Shown in pieces: positions 1-9,142 of a stretch of 64,000 nt of DNA. Origin of the DNA: Bacteroidota bacterium (lineage in GTDB: Bacteria; Bacteroidota; Bacteroidia; 2-12-FULL-35-15); the NCBI GenBank assembly GCA_947449315.1, contig CANFRC010000004.1:1-64000 (forward strand), given 5' to 3'. The position numbers were made by a program, and so were the translations under genes. Within the stretch, counting starts at the first letter, position 1; each line of letters opens with the position of its first letter. The notes below the pieces were generated by a model. That model did no database searches. It was not told the DNA's origin and saw only the letters and a program-made list of their open reading frames with translations.

Positions 1-1230
1 ACATTGGCTGCAGGTAAAAATGCAACAGTGCTTTACAAAATTGCGGAAGCATATATTAATGCACCAACAAAAAATTTAACCGATGCATTTACATTATTAG
101 CTCAAGCTACAAAGTTAGAACCAAACAATGCTGAAATTTATATTCAAACAGGTGACGCGTTCCTAGAACAAAATAATGGAAGTAAAGCGGTAGAGAATTA
201 TGAAAAAGCAGGTGCATTGGATTCAAAATCTCCAAGAGCATTATTGAAACAAGGGCAGATTTGGAACCGGTCAAAAAATTATCAATTGGCAATTGACACC
301 TATAAAAAAGCCAAATTAATTGATTCTACATTCGCTCCCGCTTTCCGTGAAGCAGCTGAAATTTATCACAAAGCTGGTCAAGATAAAATTGCGTATGATC
401 AAATGAAAAAATACATCCAATTAAACAATGATTGTGGTGCTCGTGCCCGAAGCGCTGGGTTTGCATTGGAATCAAAGTTTTACAAAGAGTGTATTGTTGA
501 CGCTAAAGAAGCATTGAAATGTGACCCAACAAATGTTTACACTTACAGATATTTAGCTTTCAGTCAATTTGAAACTGCTGATTATTCAGGGGGTTTGGAA
601 AACAGCAACACATTCTTCTCAAAAGCGCCTGCAGATAAGATTATTCCTCTTGATTATGAATACCGCGCAAAGTTGCTTTCTAAGTCAGGTAAAGACTCAA
701 TGGCAATTTTGGATTACAAAAAAGCATTGGAGTTGCAACCTGAAAAAGTGGAGTTGAATGGAGATATTGCAAATGCATATATCAAAATGAAAAAATATGT
801 TGATGCAATAGCTGCATACAAGGATAAGATGGCAAAAGCAAAAGCCGGAGTCAATGATTATTTTGGATTGACACGTGCATACTATTATTCAAAAGATTTT
901 ATTAATGCGGATTCATCAGCTGTACAAATGGTAAAAGCGCAACCTGAAATGGGTGTCGGATACTTGTGGAGAGCAAAAGCAAATGTTCAGTTAGATCCTA
1001 AGAATGAAAAATGGTCAGCTAAACCTTACTATGAGCAATTTATCTCTAAAGTGAAACCGGAAGATGTAGAAAAAAATAAAAAGGACTTGGTTGATGCCTA
1101 TACCTATTTAGCCGTGTATTCAGCAAAACAAAAAGACTGTGCAAATACAAAGATGTATTTTCAAAAGGTGTTAGACTTGGATCCTGCAAATGCTCAGGCG
1201 AAAAAATTTATCGCTGCACCGTGTAAATAG
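1..1230 (+). CDS. TPR-repeat protein, 5' truncated by window edge
   Basis: At least 409 residues made almost entirely of tetratricopeptide repeats, which are helical scaffolds for protein-protein contacts. Repeat signatures such as A-x-x-x-Y-x-K-A-x-x-L-x-P recur about every 34 residues, for example around the segments ending LDSKSPRALLKQG and LQPEKVELNGDIANAY. The frame is open to base 1 with no stop, and the first possible start (TTG at base 4) has nothing to recommend it, so the gene very probably begins upstream and a signal peptide could be missing. It ends in CCK-TAG at 1230 and is followed 20 bp later by a strong terminator. Long TPR proteins of this kind are common in the Bacteroidota envelope; partner and function cannot be told from the sequence. 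Confidence 0.85.
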   Translation, partial: TLAAGKNATVLYKIAEAYINAPTKNLTDAFTLLAQATKLEPNNAEIYIQTGDAFLEQNNGSKAVENYEKAGALDSKSPRALLKQGQIWNRSKNYQLAIDTYKKAKLIDSTFAPAFREAAEIYHKAGQDKIAYDQMKKYIQLNNDCGARARSAGFALESKFYKECIVDAKEALKCDPTNVYTYRYLAFSQFETADYSGGLENSNTFFSKAPADKIIPLDYEYRAKLLSKSGKDSMAILDYKKALELQPEKVELNGDIANAYIKMKKYVDAIAAYKDKMAKAKAGVNDYFGLTRAYYYSKDFINADSSAVQMVKAQPEMGVGYLWRAKANVQLDPKNEKWSAKPYYEQFISKVKPEDVEKNKKDLVDAYTYLAVYSAKQKDCANTKMYFQKVLDLDPANAQAKKFIAAPCK

Positions 1231-1250
1231 AAAGTTGGTTATTCTAAATA

Positions 1251-1284
1251 AAAAAGCGTTCTTCATTTGAAGAGCGCTTTTTTT
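1251..1284 (+). terminator. Rho-independent terminator after the TPR gene
   Basis: A 14-bp stem with one G-T wobble and a 4-base loop (arm AAAAAGCGTTCTTC, returning arm GAAGAGCGCTTTTT), ending in a run of T. It lies 20 bp after the TPR stop codon. The A-rich left arm means it could also act for the convergent kup gene. Confidence 0.8.
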
Positions 1285-1362
1285 ATATCTAATTTCAAAT
1301 TTATTTCTGAGCTCTTGGATCAGATAAGCCATTCGAAAGACGAACAGCACTCAAATAAAAAT

Positions 1363-3345
1363 TTATTCAACTCTCTTTAAATTCAATTCTTTAGGCGGTG
1401 TAATGATCAATGGGACGGTTTCGACTGTTACCGAACTTGTATCCAATCCAAAGGCTTTCTCTTCTGATAATCCAAGATGTTTCAAAAAGGAATAGATATC
1501 CAGAATTAATTTTTCGTAGAATGGTAATTCATTTTCGTAGGATAAGAATTTCTCTATCACAATAAATCTAAAATCACCAATGATATTATTTTTATTAAGA
1601 GATTTATAGCGACTAGTGATATCCACTTCTTTGTTTTTCACAAGATCTTCCACTACTTTTCTGAACATTAGATTCACCTTTGGCGCAACACGGAATCCTA
1701 ATCTGAAATCGATACGGATAACATCATCATGAATGAATTCACATACTTTGTATTCCATTCGATACGGTTCATCTACAACATCAACGTGAACGAACCAATA
1801 AATATCAGCTCGTTTTGGTTGTTTTTGCATGATGGAATAAATAATTTTTGATTCGATCTCTTCGCGATTATCTGCACTTGTTAAATAGACCAAATGTGTT
1901 GCATATTTTGGAACAGTTAAATCGCGACTAAGGTCTTCTAAGATGGGAAGATAGTCTTCCAGCCTAACAAATTCAACATATCTGTTTCGAATCTTTCTCG
2001 CAAAATACCAAACCAGCATAACTGAAATAAGTATACTTGCAATCATCAAGGTGATCCAACCGCCATGAGTAAATTTATTCAAATTAGCAATCAGGAAGGA
2101 TGTTTCAATTGTAAGATATGTTACCAAACACATGAAAGTAAATATTGGATTGTAACGCTTAATGATCATATAGTAGGTCAACAGTGTAGTGGTCATCAAC
2201 ATGGTTAATACAATTGCAAGACCATAAGCCGCTTCCATTCCAGACGATTCCCTGAAATAAAGAACAATAGAAATACATCCAACTAAAAGCATCCAGTTCA
2301 CAGAAGGAATATACAATTGCCCTTTTAGGTCGGTTGGATATTTTACTTTTACTTTCGGCCAAAAATTTAATCGCATTGCTTCGTTAATAAGTGTGAAGGA
2401 GCCGCTGATTAATGCTTGACTTGCAACTACTGCAGCCATTGTTGCAATGATAATTCCCGCAGGAACAAACCATTGCGGCATAATAGCAAAAAATGGATTG
2501 ATAGATGTGATTATTTTTCCTGCAGCATCTTTAGTAACAAGAGAGTGCCCTTCTTGCTGAGTGATCAGCCAAGCGCCTTGCCCAAAATAATTAAGTACCA
2601 ATGCAGTTTTTACAAAAACCCAGCTGATACGGATATTTTCTCGACCACAATGGCCAAGGTCGGAATAAAGTGCTTCTGCGCCTGTTGTACAAAGAAATAC
2701 AGCTCCTAAAACTAGAAACCCGCCTGGATGGACAAATAATAATTTATAGGCATAATACGGATTGATTGCACCAATGATACTAATGTTGGTTATCATTTGC
2801 GCTGCTCCTAAAATAGCCAACATCAAAAACCAAACGAGCATGACAGGGCCGAAAAATTTACCAATGAATTTGGTTCCGAATTGCTGAATTGTAAATAAGG
2901 CTACTAAAATAAAAAGCACAATAGGAACCGTATGAATATCGGGATTAATACCTCTTAATCCTTCAACAGCTGATGCTACGGAGATAGGAGGTGTAATTAT
3001 CCCATCTGCGAGAAGTGTGCTTCCACCAATGATAGCAGGATACATCAACCATTTTATTTTTGCTCTTCTAACAAGTGCATATAAAGAAAATATTCCTCCT
3101 TCCCCTTTGTTGTCAGCTCTGAGGGTAAGGATAACATATTTTAAAGTTGTTTGTAAAGTAAGTGTCCAGAAGATGCAGGATAAACCACCTTTAATTGTTT
3201 CAGAATTAACAGGAGCATCGCCAACAATGGCTTTTAATACATAAAGAGGAGAAGTCCCGATGTCGCCAAAAATGATACCTAGGGTTACAAGGAGTGCGGC
3301 TCCTGATACTTTGTGAACGAGATGGTGATGATGATCTTTGCCCAT
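1363..3345 (-). CDS. kup: KUP-family potassium uptake transporter
   Basis: Proton-coupled K+ uptake permease of the inner membrane. The diagnostic first-helix motif GDIGTSPLYVLKAI is present near the N-terminus. About twelve hydrophobic segments follow up to roughly residue 450, then a hydrophilic cytoplasmic C-terminal domain of about 200 residues, as in the Kup/HAK/KT family. I chose the ATG at 3345 (start MGKDHHHHLVHK, a short His run). An in-frame ATG at 3372 would add nine residues (MCAFIFRTS), but a TAnnTTTG-type -7 box (3370-3377) overlaps that site. The gene stands alone, convergent with the TPR gene. The family assignment is secure; K+ specificity is inferred from the family. Confidence 0.93.
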   Translation of the reverse strand: MGKDHHHHLVHKVSGAALLVTLGIIFGDIGTSPLYVLKAIVGDAPVNSETIKGGLSCIFWTLTLQTTLKYVILTLRADNKGEGGIFSLYALVRRAKIKWLMYPAIIGGSTLLADGIITPPISVASAVEGLRGINPDIHTVPIVLFILVALFTIQQFGTKFIGKFFGPVMLVWFLMLAILGAAQMITNISIIGAINPYYAYKLLFVHPGGFLVLGAVFLCTTGAEALYSDLGHCGRENIRISWVFVKTALVLNYFGQGAWLITQQEGHSLVTKDAAGKIITSINPFFAIMPQWFVPAGIIIATMAAVVASQALISGSFTLINEAMRLNFWPKVKVKYPTDLKGQLYIPSVNWMLLVGCISIVLYFRESSGMEAAYGLAIVLTMLMTTTLLTYYMIIKRYNPIFTFMCLVTYLTIETSFLIANLNKFTHGGWITLMIASILISVMLVWYFARKIRNRYVEFVRLEDYLPILEDLSRDLTVPKYATHLVYLTSADNREEIESKIIYSIMQKQPKRADIYWFVHVDVVDEPYRMEYKVCEFIHDDVIRIDFRLGFRVAPKVNLMFRKVVEDLVKNKEVDITSRYKSLNKNNIIGDFRFIVIEKFLSYENELPFYEKLILDIYSFLKHLGLSEEKAFGLDTSSVTVETVPLIITPPKELNLKRVE

Positions 3346-3372
3346 AGAGGTGCGAAAAATAAACGCGCACAA

Positions 3373-3797
3373 AATTACAAAATAATAAAGTAATTAATGA
3401 TGAAAATATTGACAAATAATTAATCAGGAGTTATGTTGGGAGCAAGAGCAGTTACTTTTAAAAAAACAAAAATAGACAATGTGCTTTAGAATTCATTTTT
3501 TACAATTTCCAATTATCATGAATAGCTAGTGCAACGAATTAGTAATACATTGATTGGTAAGCATTTTGATTCGTCGTTAATCAGTTTTTAATAAAAAAGA
3601 TACAATAGTTAAACAGCAATTAATAAGTATTTAAGCAACACAATAAAAAAAGTAAAAACAAATTGATGTATTTTATAAAGTGTAGGACTTTGTTTGTTGC
3701 TAGCAATCACTCTTAATGTCTAACAAAAGGAATAAATAGAAAAAATGCCTATAAAGCAAAAAGCCTCACAGTGATTAAACTGTAAGGCTTTCTTTTG
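3373..3797. other. Non-coding stretch between kup and tRNA-Asn
   Basis: About 425 bp of AT-rich sequence. The kup-proximal end holds a possible -7 box on the minus strand (TAATTTTG at 3370-3377) without a clear -33 TTG. The distal end holds the tRNA terminator. An 18-codon open frame at 3432-3488 is preceded by AGGAG but resembles nothing I know and is probably chance. No gene relic was recognised. Confidence 0.5.
3759..3792 (-). terminator. Terminator downstream of tRNA-Asn
   Basis: Inverted repeat AAAGCCTCACAGT / ACTGTAAGGCTTT with one mismatch and a 6-base loop. Read on the minus strand it follows the tRNA 3' end by 6 bases and is followed by TTTTTGCTTT. Confidence 0.75.
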
Positions 3798-3871
3798 CTC
3801 CCTCTGCTGGACTTGAACCAGCGACCCTCTGATTAACAGTCAGATGCTCTAACCAGCTGAGCTAAGAAGGA
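3798..3871 (-). tRNA. tRNA-Asn(GTT)
   Basis: A 74-nt cloverleaf on the minus strand. The acceptor stem TCCTTCT pairs with AGAGGGA (one T-G pair). The D arm AGCTCAGCTGGTTAGAGC, the anticodon loop CTGTTAATC with anticodon GTT, and the T arm containing GGTTCAAGTCC are all present. The discriminator base is G, as expected for Asn. The 3' CCA is not encoded: the next bases read CAAAAG. Confidence 0.97.
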
Positions 3872-3954
3872 ATATTTATTCTGGTTAAAAATAATTTTAA
3901 AAAGTCCTTTTGAAAAAGGAGTGCAATATTAGTACCTTCAAAGCAATTATGCAA

Positions 3955-3962
3955 TATATTTG
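3955..3962 (+). promoter_or_regulatory. Bacteroidota -7 box (TATATTTG) for the PfkB kinase gene
   Basis: Perfect match to TAnnTTTG, 26 bp before the ATG at 3989. No TTG lies at the right distance for a -33 element, so this is a half-supported promoter. Confidence 0.4.
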
Positions 3963-3988
3963 CGCAAAAAATTTCTAAAAATAAAATT

Positions 3989-4912
3989 ATGAGTTTATTA
4001 GTTGTAGGAACAGTCGCTTTTGATGCCATTGAAACACCTTTCGGGAAAACCGATAAAATTCTAGGTGGTGCTGCCACATACATTTCATTAGCAGCATCTT
4101 ACTTTACAAAAAATATCAATTTGATATCCGTTGTTGGAGGCGATTTCCCTTCTGAACACATCGAAATGCTTAAAAATCATCACGTGAACACCGATGGGTT
4201 ACAAATCCTGAAAGATCAAAAAACATTTTTTTGGGCCGGTAAGTATCACAATGATATGAATAGCCGCGATACCATTACTACTGAATTAAATGTTTTGGAG
4301 TCTTTTAATCCTATTGTTCCTGATGCATACCAGGATTGTGAGTTTTTAATGCTGGGAAACCTTGTTCCTAAAGTACAGCAACAAGTTATTCAACAATTAA
4401 AAAAACGTCCGAAACTTATCGTATTGGATACCATGAATTTTTGGATGGACATTGCAATGCCTGATCTGTTGGAAAATATTGCCATGGTAGATGTGTTGAC
4501 AATCAATGATGGCGAAGCACGTCAGCTTTCTGGTGAATACTCCTTGGTGAAGGCGGCTCAAAAAATATTGGCGATGGGACCAAAGTATCTGATCATTAAA
4601 AAAGGGGAACATGGTGCTTTATTGTTTGATAAAACACAAGTGTTTTTTGCCCCTGCATTGCCTTTAGAAGATGTGTTTGATCCAACGGGTGCTGGTGACA
4701 GCTTTGCTGGTGGATTTATTGGATACATTGCTGAAACAAAAGATATCTCTTTTGAAAATATGAAACGTGCGATTATTTTTGGATCTGCAACGGCTTCTTT
4801 TTGCGTAGAAAAATTCGGAACAGAAAATTTAGTTGGTTTAAAAAGCAAAGATGTAGATGATCGCGTTCAAGAGTTTATCGATCTTGTGCAGTTTGATATT
4901 TCTTTAGTGTAA
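3989..4912 (+). CDS. PfkB-family carbohydrate/nucleoside kinase
   Basis: A 307-residue ribokinase-fold kinase, the usual size for the family. The C-terminal PfkB signature DPTGAGDSFAGGF (residues 231-243) carries the anion hole and the catalytic base Asp237. The N-terminal substrate region has the paired glycines in ILGGAATYISLAA. It would phosphorylate a sugar or nucleoside with ATP in the cytoplasm. The substrate is not decided by these motifs; ribokinase, fructokinase and adenosine-kinase-like members all share them. The gene is monocistronic, between the tRNA and a bidirectional terminator. Confidence 0.88.
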   Translation: MSLLVVGTVAFDAIETPFGKTDKILGGAATYISLAASYFTKNINLISVVGGDFPSEHIEMLKNHHVNTDGLQILKDQKTFFWAGKYHNDMNSRDTITTELNVLESFNPIVPDAYQDCEFLMLGNLVPKVQQQVIQQLKKRPKLIVLDTMNFWMDIAMPDLLENIAMVDVLTINDGEARQLSGEYSLVKAAQKILAMGPKYLIIKKGEHGALLFDKTQVFFAPALPLEDVFDPTGAGDSFAGGFIGYIAETKDISFENMKRAIIFGSATASFCVEKFGTENLVGLKSKDVDDRVQEFIDLVQFDISLV

Positions 4913-4960
4913 TTTTCATTGCAAACACAAAAATTTATTTTATAGTTTTTATAAAATAAA

Positions 4961-4997
4961 AAAAGTCCGATTTATAATTATTATAAATCGGACTTTC
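4961..4997. terminator. Bidirectional terminator between PfkB kinase and SOD genes
   Basis: Near-perfect inverted repeat AAAGTCCGATTTATAA / TTATAAATCGGACTTT with a 3-base loop. It is flanked by an A run on the left and T/C on the right, so it can serve both convergent genes. Confidence 0.8.
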
Positions 4998-5038
4998 TCA
5001 TTTGTATTTATATTGATTCGACCCCCAGTTGAAAAAAT

Positions 5039-5818
5039 TTATTTTGAATTAGTAAATAAACTTTCTGAAGTATCCCAATTCACTACATTCCAAAAGGAAG
5101 CTATGTAATCGGCTCTTCTGTTTTGATTTTTCAAATAATAAGCATGTTCCCAAACATCTAATGCTAAAACAGGAGTTCCTTTTTTTTCAATAGCATCTAA
5201 ATTCATTAAGGGGTTATCTTGATTGGGTGTTGAGGTGATGACTAATTTACCATCGGCTGTTTTTATAAGCCAAGCCCATCCTGAACCAAAACGTTTCATG
5301 GCTGCATCGGCAAATTGTTTTTTGAATTCTTCCAAAGAGTTAAATGTTGTTTTGATAGCATCTCCTAATTTTCCTGTTGGTACATTTTCTACTCCGGCTT
5401 TTGCAGGAGTCATTAGTTGCCAAAACAGAGAATGGTTGTAGTGTCCACCAGCATTATTGCGCAACGCGGGTTGCAGCTTTCCAATTTTGTCAAAAATATT
5501 TTCGAATGTTTGAGGGCTTCCCAACACACTAGCGTCCGATGTTTGCAAGGCTTTATTCAGATTGTCAACATATACCTGATGATGTTTGCTGTGATGAATC
5601 TCCATCGTCAGTTTATCGATATGCGGTTCCAGGGCATCGTATGAATAAGGCAATACGGGGAGTGTAAATTTCCCTCCATCAAGCGGAGAAAAATTGTTTT
5701 CTGAAATTGTCTCGGATGCAAAGGCTTGATTCAATAAGGACGATGCAGCAATGGTGCCAATAACAAGTGTAGCAGATTTTTTTATAAAATCTCTGCGTGA
5801 GTTTTCGCTCTTCTTCAT
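5039..5818 (-). CDS. Tat-exported superoxide dismutase, Mn-type
   Basis: Converts superoxide to H2O2 and O2. Metal ligands are visible at H75 (in MEIHHSKHH), H129 (NNAGGHYNHSLFW), D221 and H225 (DVWEHAYYL). Gly125 and Gln200 (TPNQDNPLM) occupy the positions (Gly77/Gln146 in E. coli SodA) that mark Mn enzymes rather than Fe enzymes; cambialistic use is possible. The N-terminus has a twin-arginine signal, SRRDFIKK, followed by a hydrophobic stretch (residues 16-33), so the enzyme should be exported folded and metal-loaded to the periplasm or envelope. The ATG overlaps by 1 bp the stop of the upstream biotin carrier gene (TAATG), which suggests translational coupling. Confidence 0.95.
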   Translation of the reverse strand: MKKSENSRRDFIKKSATLVIGTIAASSLLNQAFASETISENNFSPLDGGKFTLPVLPYSYDALEPHIDKLTMEIHHSKHHQVYVDNLNKALQTSDASVLGSPQTFENIFDKIGKLQPALRNNAGGHYNHSLFWQLMTPAKAGVENVPTGKLGDAIKTTFNSLEEFKKQFADAAMKRFGSGWAWLIKTADGKLVITSTPNQDNPLMNLDAIEKKGTPVLALDVWEHAYYLKNQNRRADYIASFWNVVNWDTSESLFTNSK

Positions 5819-6321
5819 TATGCGAAATTTATTAATACCTGATTTTTTTCTACTGCAATCCCTTTTTTTACATGTATCTTTTTCACAATCCCATCTGCAG
5901 GTGATTTGATAATGTTTTCCATTTTCATTGCTTCCAATACTAAAATAGGATCTCCCTTCTTTACTGAATCGCCTTCTGACACCCTTACATCTAAAACCAG
6001 TCCGGGCATTGGAGCTTTAAGCTCATTTATTTTTTTTGCACTTAGGTCATCAAACCCAAGGCTTTTCAATAATTCGTCAAACTTATCTTTTACATTTAAT
6101 AGATACTTGTTACCATTGATACTAACTAAAAAGCTTTTTTCTGCTTCATCCGTCTTAATCACTTCCACATTGTACGACTTGTAATCTTTGATCACATGAA
6201 AACTGCCGTTTTTTACTTCAATAACATCCCATGCAAATGCATTGCCATCGATCGTTCCATTGGTTTGACTATCAAGCACAATTGTGTGCTCTTTTTTATT
6301 ATTTACTTTTACTTTAAACAT
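5818..6321 (-). CDS. Biotin carboxyl carrier protein-like (biotinyl domain) protein
   Basis: A 167-residue protein whose last 75 residues form a biotinyl/lipoyl domain with the biotinylation site EAMKMEN and the surrounding PMPGLVLDV and GDSVKKGDPILVLEAMKM hairpins. The first 90 residues resemble the N-terminal part of acyl-CoA carboxylase (propionyl/acetyl type) carrier subunits of Bacteroidota. The carried carboxybiotin would serve an acyl-CoA carboxylase, but no biotin carboxylase or carboxyltransferase gene lies in this window; the gene is instead joined to SOD by a 1-bp stop/start overlap. A -7 box sits 4 nt before its ATG. The alternative, a decarboxylase gamma-type subunit, fits less well because no membrane partner genes are present. 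Confidence 0.88.
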   Translation of the reverse strand: MFKVKVNNKKEHTIVLDSQTNGTIDGNAFAWDVIEVKNGSFHVIKDYKSYNVEVIKTDEAEKSFLVSINGNKYLLNVKDKFDELLKSLGFDDLSAKKINELKAPMPGLVLDVRVSEGDSVKKGDPILVLEAMKMENIIKSPADGIVKKIHVKKGIAVEKNQVLINFA

Positions 6322-6325
6322 AACA

Positions 6326-6333
6326 CAAATGTA
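6326..6333 (-). promoter_or_regulatory. -7 box (TACATTTG) 4 nt before the BCCP start
   Basis: Perfect TAnnTTTG match on the minus strand. Only TGTT separates its last G from the ATG at 6321, so transcription would begin at or next to the start codon. No -33 TTG is seen. Confidence 0.45.
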
Positions 6334-6411
6334 AAGTTTTTTTGAAATGATACTTCATAAATTTATACGATACCTATCCGTATTTTCTTATTCTGATTTC
6401 TGCTCATTTAT

Positions 6412-6442
6412 TTGCTTTTTTAGAAAAAATGGTGCAAGTTTG
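6412..6442 (+). promoter_or_regulatory. Putative promoter of the C10 peptidase gene
   Basis: TTG at 6412-6414, 20 bp spacing, then CAAGTTTG at 6435-6442 (one mismatch to TAnnTTTG). The ATG follows 24 bp later. Confidence 0.45.
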
Positions 6443-6466
6443 TCTTTCAACTAAATTTTTAAACCC

Positions 6467-9127
6467 ATGATTAAAAAGCTATTTTTTACACTTGCGATTT
6501 TCCTCTTCGGAACATTGATGTTCGCAAACCCCGTAACAATGGATGTAGCCAAAACGGTTGCAACGAATTGGTACAAACATTATAAACAAAATGGAGTGAC
6601 TGATTATTCAATTGGTGATTCGTATGAAACAAAGTATAATGGCATTACCACCTTTTATACATTCATTTTTAATTCAGGTGGATTTGTTATGGTTCCGGCT
6701 GATGATGTAATTCTTCCTGTAATTGGTTATTCAACGGAAGGAACACAAAGCAGATACAATATTCCTGAAAATGCGCAGGCATTTTTCGATGATTACAGCA
6801 GAGAAATAATTAAAGTATTAAATGCGAACATTTCGAATGCTGCTACCATTGGTGAGTGGGATAAAATATTAGCGGAGCAATACACAAAATCACCTTTGGC
6901 TGTAACGCCAATGTGTGCAACAACTTGGGACCAGATGTCGCCATATAATAATCTTTGTCCTTCAGGTGTTCCAACAGGTTGTGTTGCAACAGGAATGGCG
7001 CAGATTATGAAAAAATGGAATTACCCTACAACAGGAGTTGGTTCTCATTCATATGTTCATCCAACATACGGAACGCTAAGTGCTAATTTTGGAACTACAA
7101 CATATGCCTGGGCAAGTATGATTAACAGCTATTCCGGAGGGTCTACCGCAGCGCAAAAAACAGCAGTAGCCACATTAATGTCTCATGCAGGAATTTCAGT
7201 AAATATGAATTATGCAGCAGGAGGATCTGGTGCTTATAACACAGATGTCCCGGGAGCTTTAATCAATTATTTTGCTTATCAGCCATCCGCAGAAGCTAAA
7301 AATAGATCCATGTTCCCTTCTGATGCTACATGGGATGCTCTTATCAAAGCAGAAATGGACCAAGGTCGTCCTTGTCTTTTAGCTGGTGATAATGCAGGTG
7401 TTGCTGGTTCTGGACATGAATTTGTGTGTGATGGGTATAACTCTCCAGTAAATCACTTCCATATCAATTGGGGATGGAGCGGTTCATTTAACGGATATTT
7501 TTATTTAACAGCATTGAATCCAAGTACTGACAATTTTAGTTCAGATCGTCAAGCAACGATTCGTATCCGTCCTTTATCTGGTGTTGTTCCAATTGCGAAT
7601 TTTACTGCAAGTAATACAATCCCTGCTATTGGTGCACCAGTAGATTTTACGGATAACTCCTTGAACAGTCCTACCTCTTGGTTATGGACCTTTGATGGCG
7701 GAACTCCAGCGACATCCACTTTGCAAAATCCAACAGGTATCACGTTTGCTACCAATGGATATCACGTAATTTCTTTAACAGCAACCAACGCTTCTGGTTC
7801 TGATATCAAAACAAAAGAGCGTTACATTAAAGTAGGTGGCGCTCCAACTGTTTGGATCAGACAAAACTCTTCTTTCCCAGCAGCTTCAAGAGGTGTTGAT
7901 GAAATCGATATTTTAGATGCGAATACAGTTTGGGCAAAAGGCTACGACGGAACGAACCCTACTGGATACATTAGAGAATTTACAAAAACAAATGATGGTG
8001 GAACAACCTGGACTCCTGGAACAATATCGTTCACAGGATCTACAAACTATGGTGTTTCTAATATTTTTGAATTCGATTATTTAAACGCATATGCATGTAT
8101 GTTCCCATTAACTGGAACAGGCGGAGCAATTGTAAAAACAACTGATGGTGGTGCAACATGGGCTACTCAGCCAACAGCAACATTCACAAATAGCTGGGCT
8201 GATTTTGTTCACTTCTTCGATACCAACAATGGTGTTGCTGTAGGTGACCCTGCTACAAGTACTACTGATTTCGTGATCTATACCACAAGCAATGGAGGTA
8301 CTACTTGGACTCAGGTTTCAACCGGATCACTTCCTAATTCATTAACGAATGAAGCAAGTATTGTTAATTTGTACAGCGCTGTTGGAAACACAATGTGGTT
8401 TGCAACAACAAAAGGACGTATGTATAAATCAACAGATAAAGGCTTGACCTGGACAGTTAATACAACTGGTTTCCCGGCTAGTTTCAATATGAGATTTAAA
8501 GATGCAAATAATGGAATTGCTGTAAGTGATACACTTCCTTATGACATGAAAAAAACAATTAATGGAGGTACCACTTGGACAACACTTGCTCCAACCGGAT
8601 ACTTGGTTAAGCGTCCTATTATTTCTTATGTACCGGGAACTGCTTCCAGATGGTTTAATGTTGCATCATTTCCAAGCAATGGTTCATCCTACAGTATTGA
8701 TGATTGTTCAAGTATGATCAATGTTGATACGGGGTCAGTTCAGTTTACATCTGTTTCTTTCTTTGATGTGAATACAGGTTGGGCTGGAAGTTTCAACACA
8801 AGCCCTACTTTAGATGGTATCTACAAATGGGATCCTTCTGTATTATCTACAACAGGAATTGATAACCAAAATGTTTTAGATGAAATCACTGTTTATCCTG
8901 TGCCTTCAAGAAACATTGTAAATGTTCAGTTAGGAAAAATTGAGGATGAGAACGTGATCATTAACATATACAATGTTTTAGGAGACAAGGTTCTTAGTAA
9001 ACAGATTAAAGCGATATCAAACGATATTGTTAAACTTGATCTTTCTGATAATGACGCTGGACTGTATTTTGTAAACATTCAAAATGGGTCTAATGCAACA
9101 ACGAAAAAAATTACCATAGTAAAATAA
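6467..9127 (+). CDS. Secreted C10 (streptopain-like) cysteine protease with PKD, Asp-box and T9SS sorting domains
   Basis: An 886-residue exported protease. Residues 1-20 form a signal peptide (MIKKLFFTLAIFLFGTLMFA). A Spi-like propeptide follows to about residue 145. The C10 catalytic domain has Cys172 in PTGCVATGMAQIM and His317 in GSGHEFVCDGY, with the typical FHINWGWSGSFNGYF after the His. Residues 375-457 form a PKD domain (SWLWTFDGGTPATS). Residues 460-790 carry at least five Asp-box repeats (NDGGTTWTPG, TTDGGATWAT, SNGGTTWTQ, STDKGLTWTV, NGGTTWTTL), suggesting a beta-propeller. The last ~85 residues are a type A T9SS tail (YPVPSRN..., GLYFVNIQNG, ending ITIVK), so it should cross the outer membrane through the PorSS and be anchored or released. 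It is likely a nutrient-scavenging or surface protease. Confidence 0.93.
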   Translation: MIKKLFFTLAIFLFGTLMFANPVTMDVAKTVATNWYKHYKQNGVTDYSIGDSYETKYNGITTFYTFIFNSGGFVMVPADDVILPVIGYSTEGTQSRYNIPENAQAFFDDYSREIIKVLNANISNAATIGEWDKILAEQYTKSPLAVTPMCATTWDQMSPYNNLCPSGVPTGCVATGMAQIMKKWNYPTTGVGSHSYVHPTYGTLSANFGTTTYAWASMINSYSGGSTAAQKTAVATLMSHAGISVNMNYAAGGSGAYNTDVPGALINYFAYQPSAEAKNRSMFPSDATWDALIKAEMDQGRPCLLAGDNAGVAGSGHEFVCDGYNSPVNHFHINWGWSGSFNGYFYLTALNPSTDNFSSDRQATIRIRPLSGVVPIANFTASNTIPAIGAPVDFTDNSLNSPTSWLWTFDGGTPATSTLQNPTGITFATNGYHVISLTATNASGSDIKTKERYIKVGGAPTVWIRQNSSFPAASRGVDEIDILDANTVWAKGYDGTNPTGYIREFTKTNDGGTTWTPGTISFTGSTNYGVSNIFEFDYLNAYACMFPLTGTGGAIVKTTDGGATWATQPTATFTNSWADFVHFFDTNNGVAVGDPATSTTDFVIYTTSNGGTTWTQVSTGSLPNSLTNEASIVNLYSAVGNTMWFATTKGRMYKSTDKGLTWTVNTTGFPASFNMRFKDANNGIAVSDTLPYDMKKTINGGTTWTTLAPTGYLVKRPIISYVPGTASRWFNVASFPSNGSSYSIDDCSSMINVDTGSVQFTSVSFFDVNTGWAGSFNTSPTLDGIYKWDPSVLSTTGIDNQNVLDEITVYPVPSRNIVNVQLGKIEDENVIINIYNVLGDKVLSKQIKAISNDIVKLDLSDNDAGLYFVNIQNGSNATTKKITIVK

Positions 9128-9142
9128 TTTTTTTAAAATTTA

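Noticed and set aside
1363-3372. Longer kup start at 3372
   Set aside because: It adds nine residues not expected in Kup, and the -7 box would overlap the start; 3345 fits better, though the longer form cannot be excluded.
3432-3488. Short frame of 18 codons preceded by AGGAG in the kup-tRNA gap
   Set aside because: Too short, no similarity recognised, and Shine-Dalgarno sequences are not used as a rule in this phylum.
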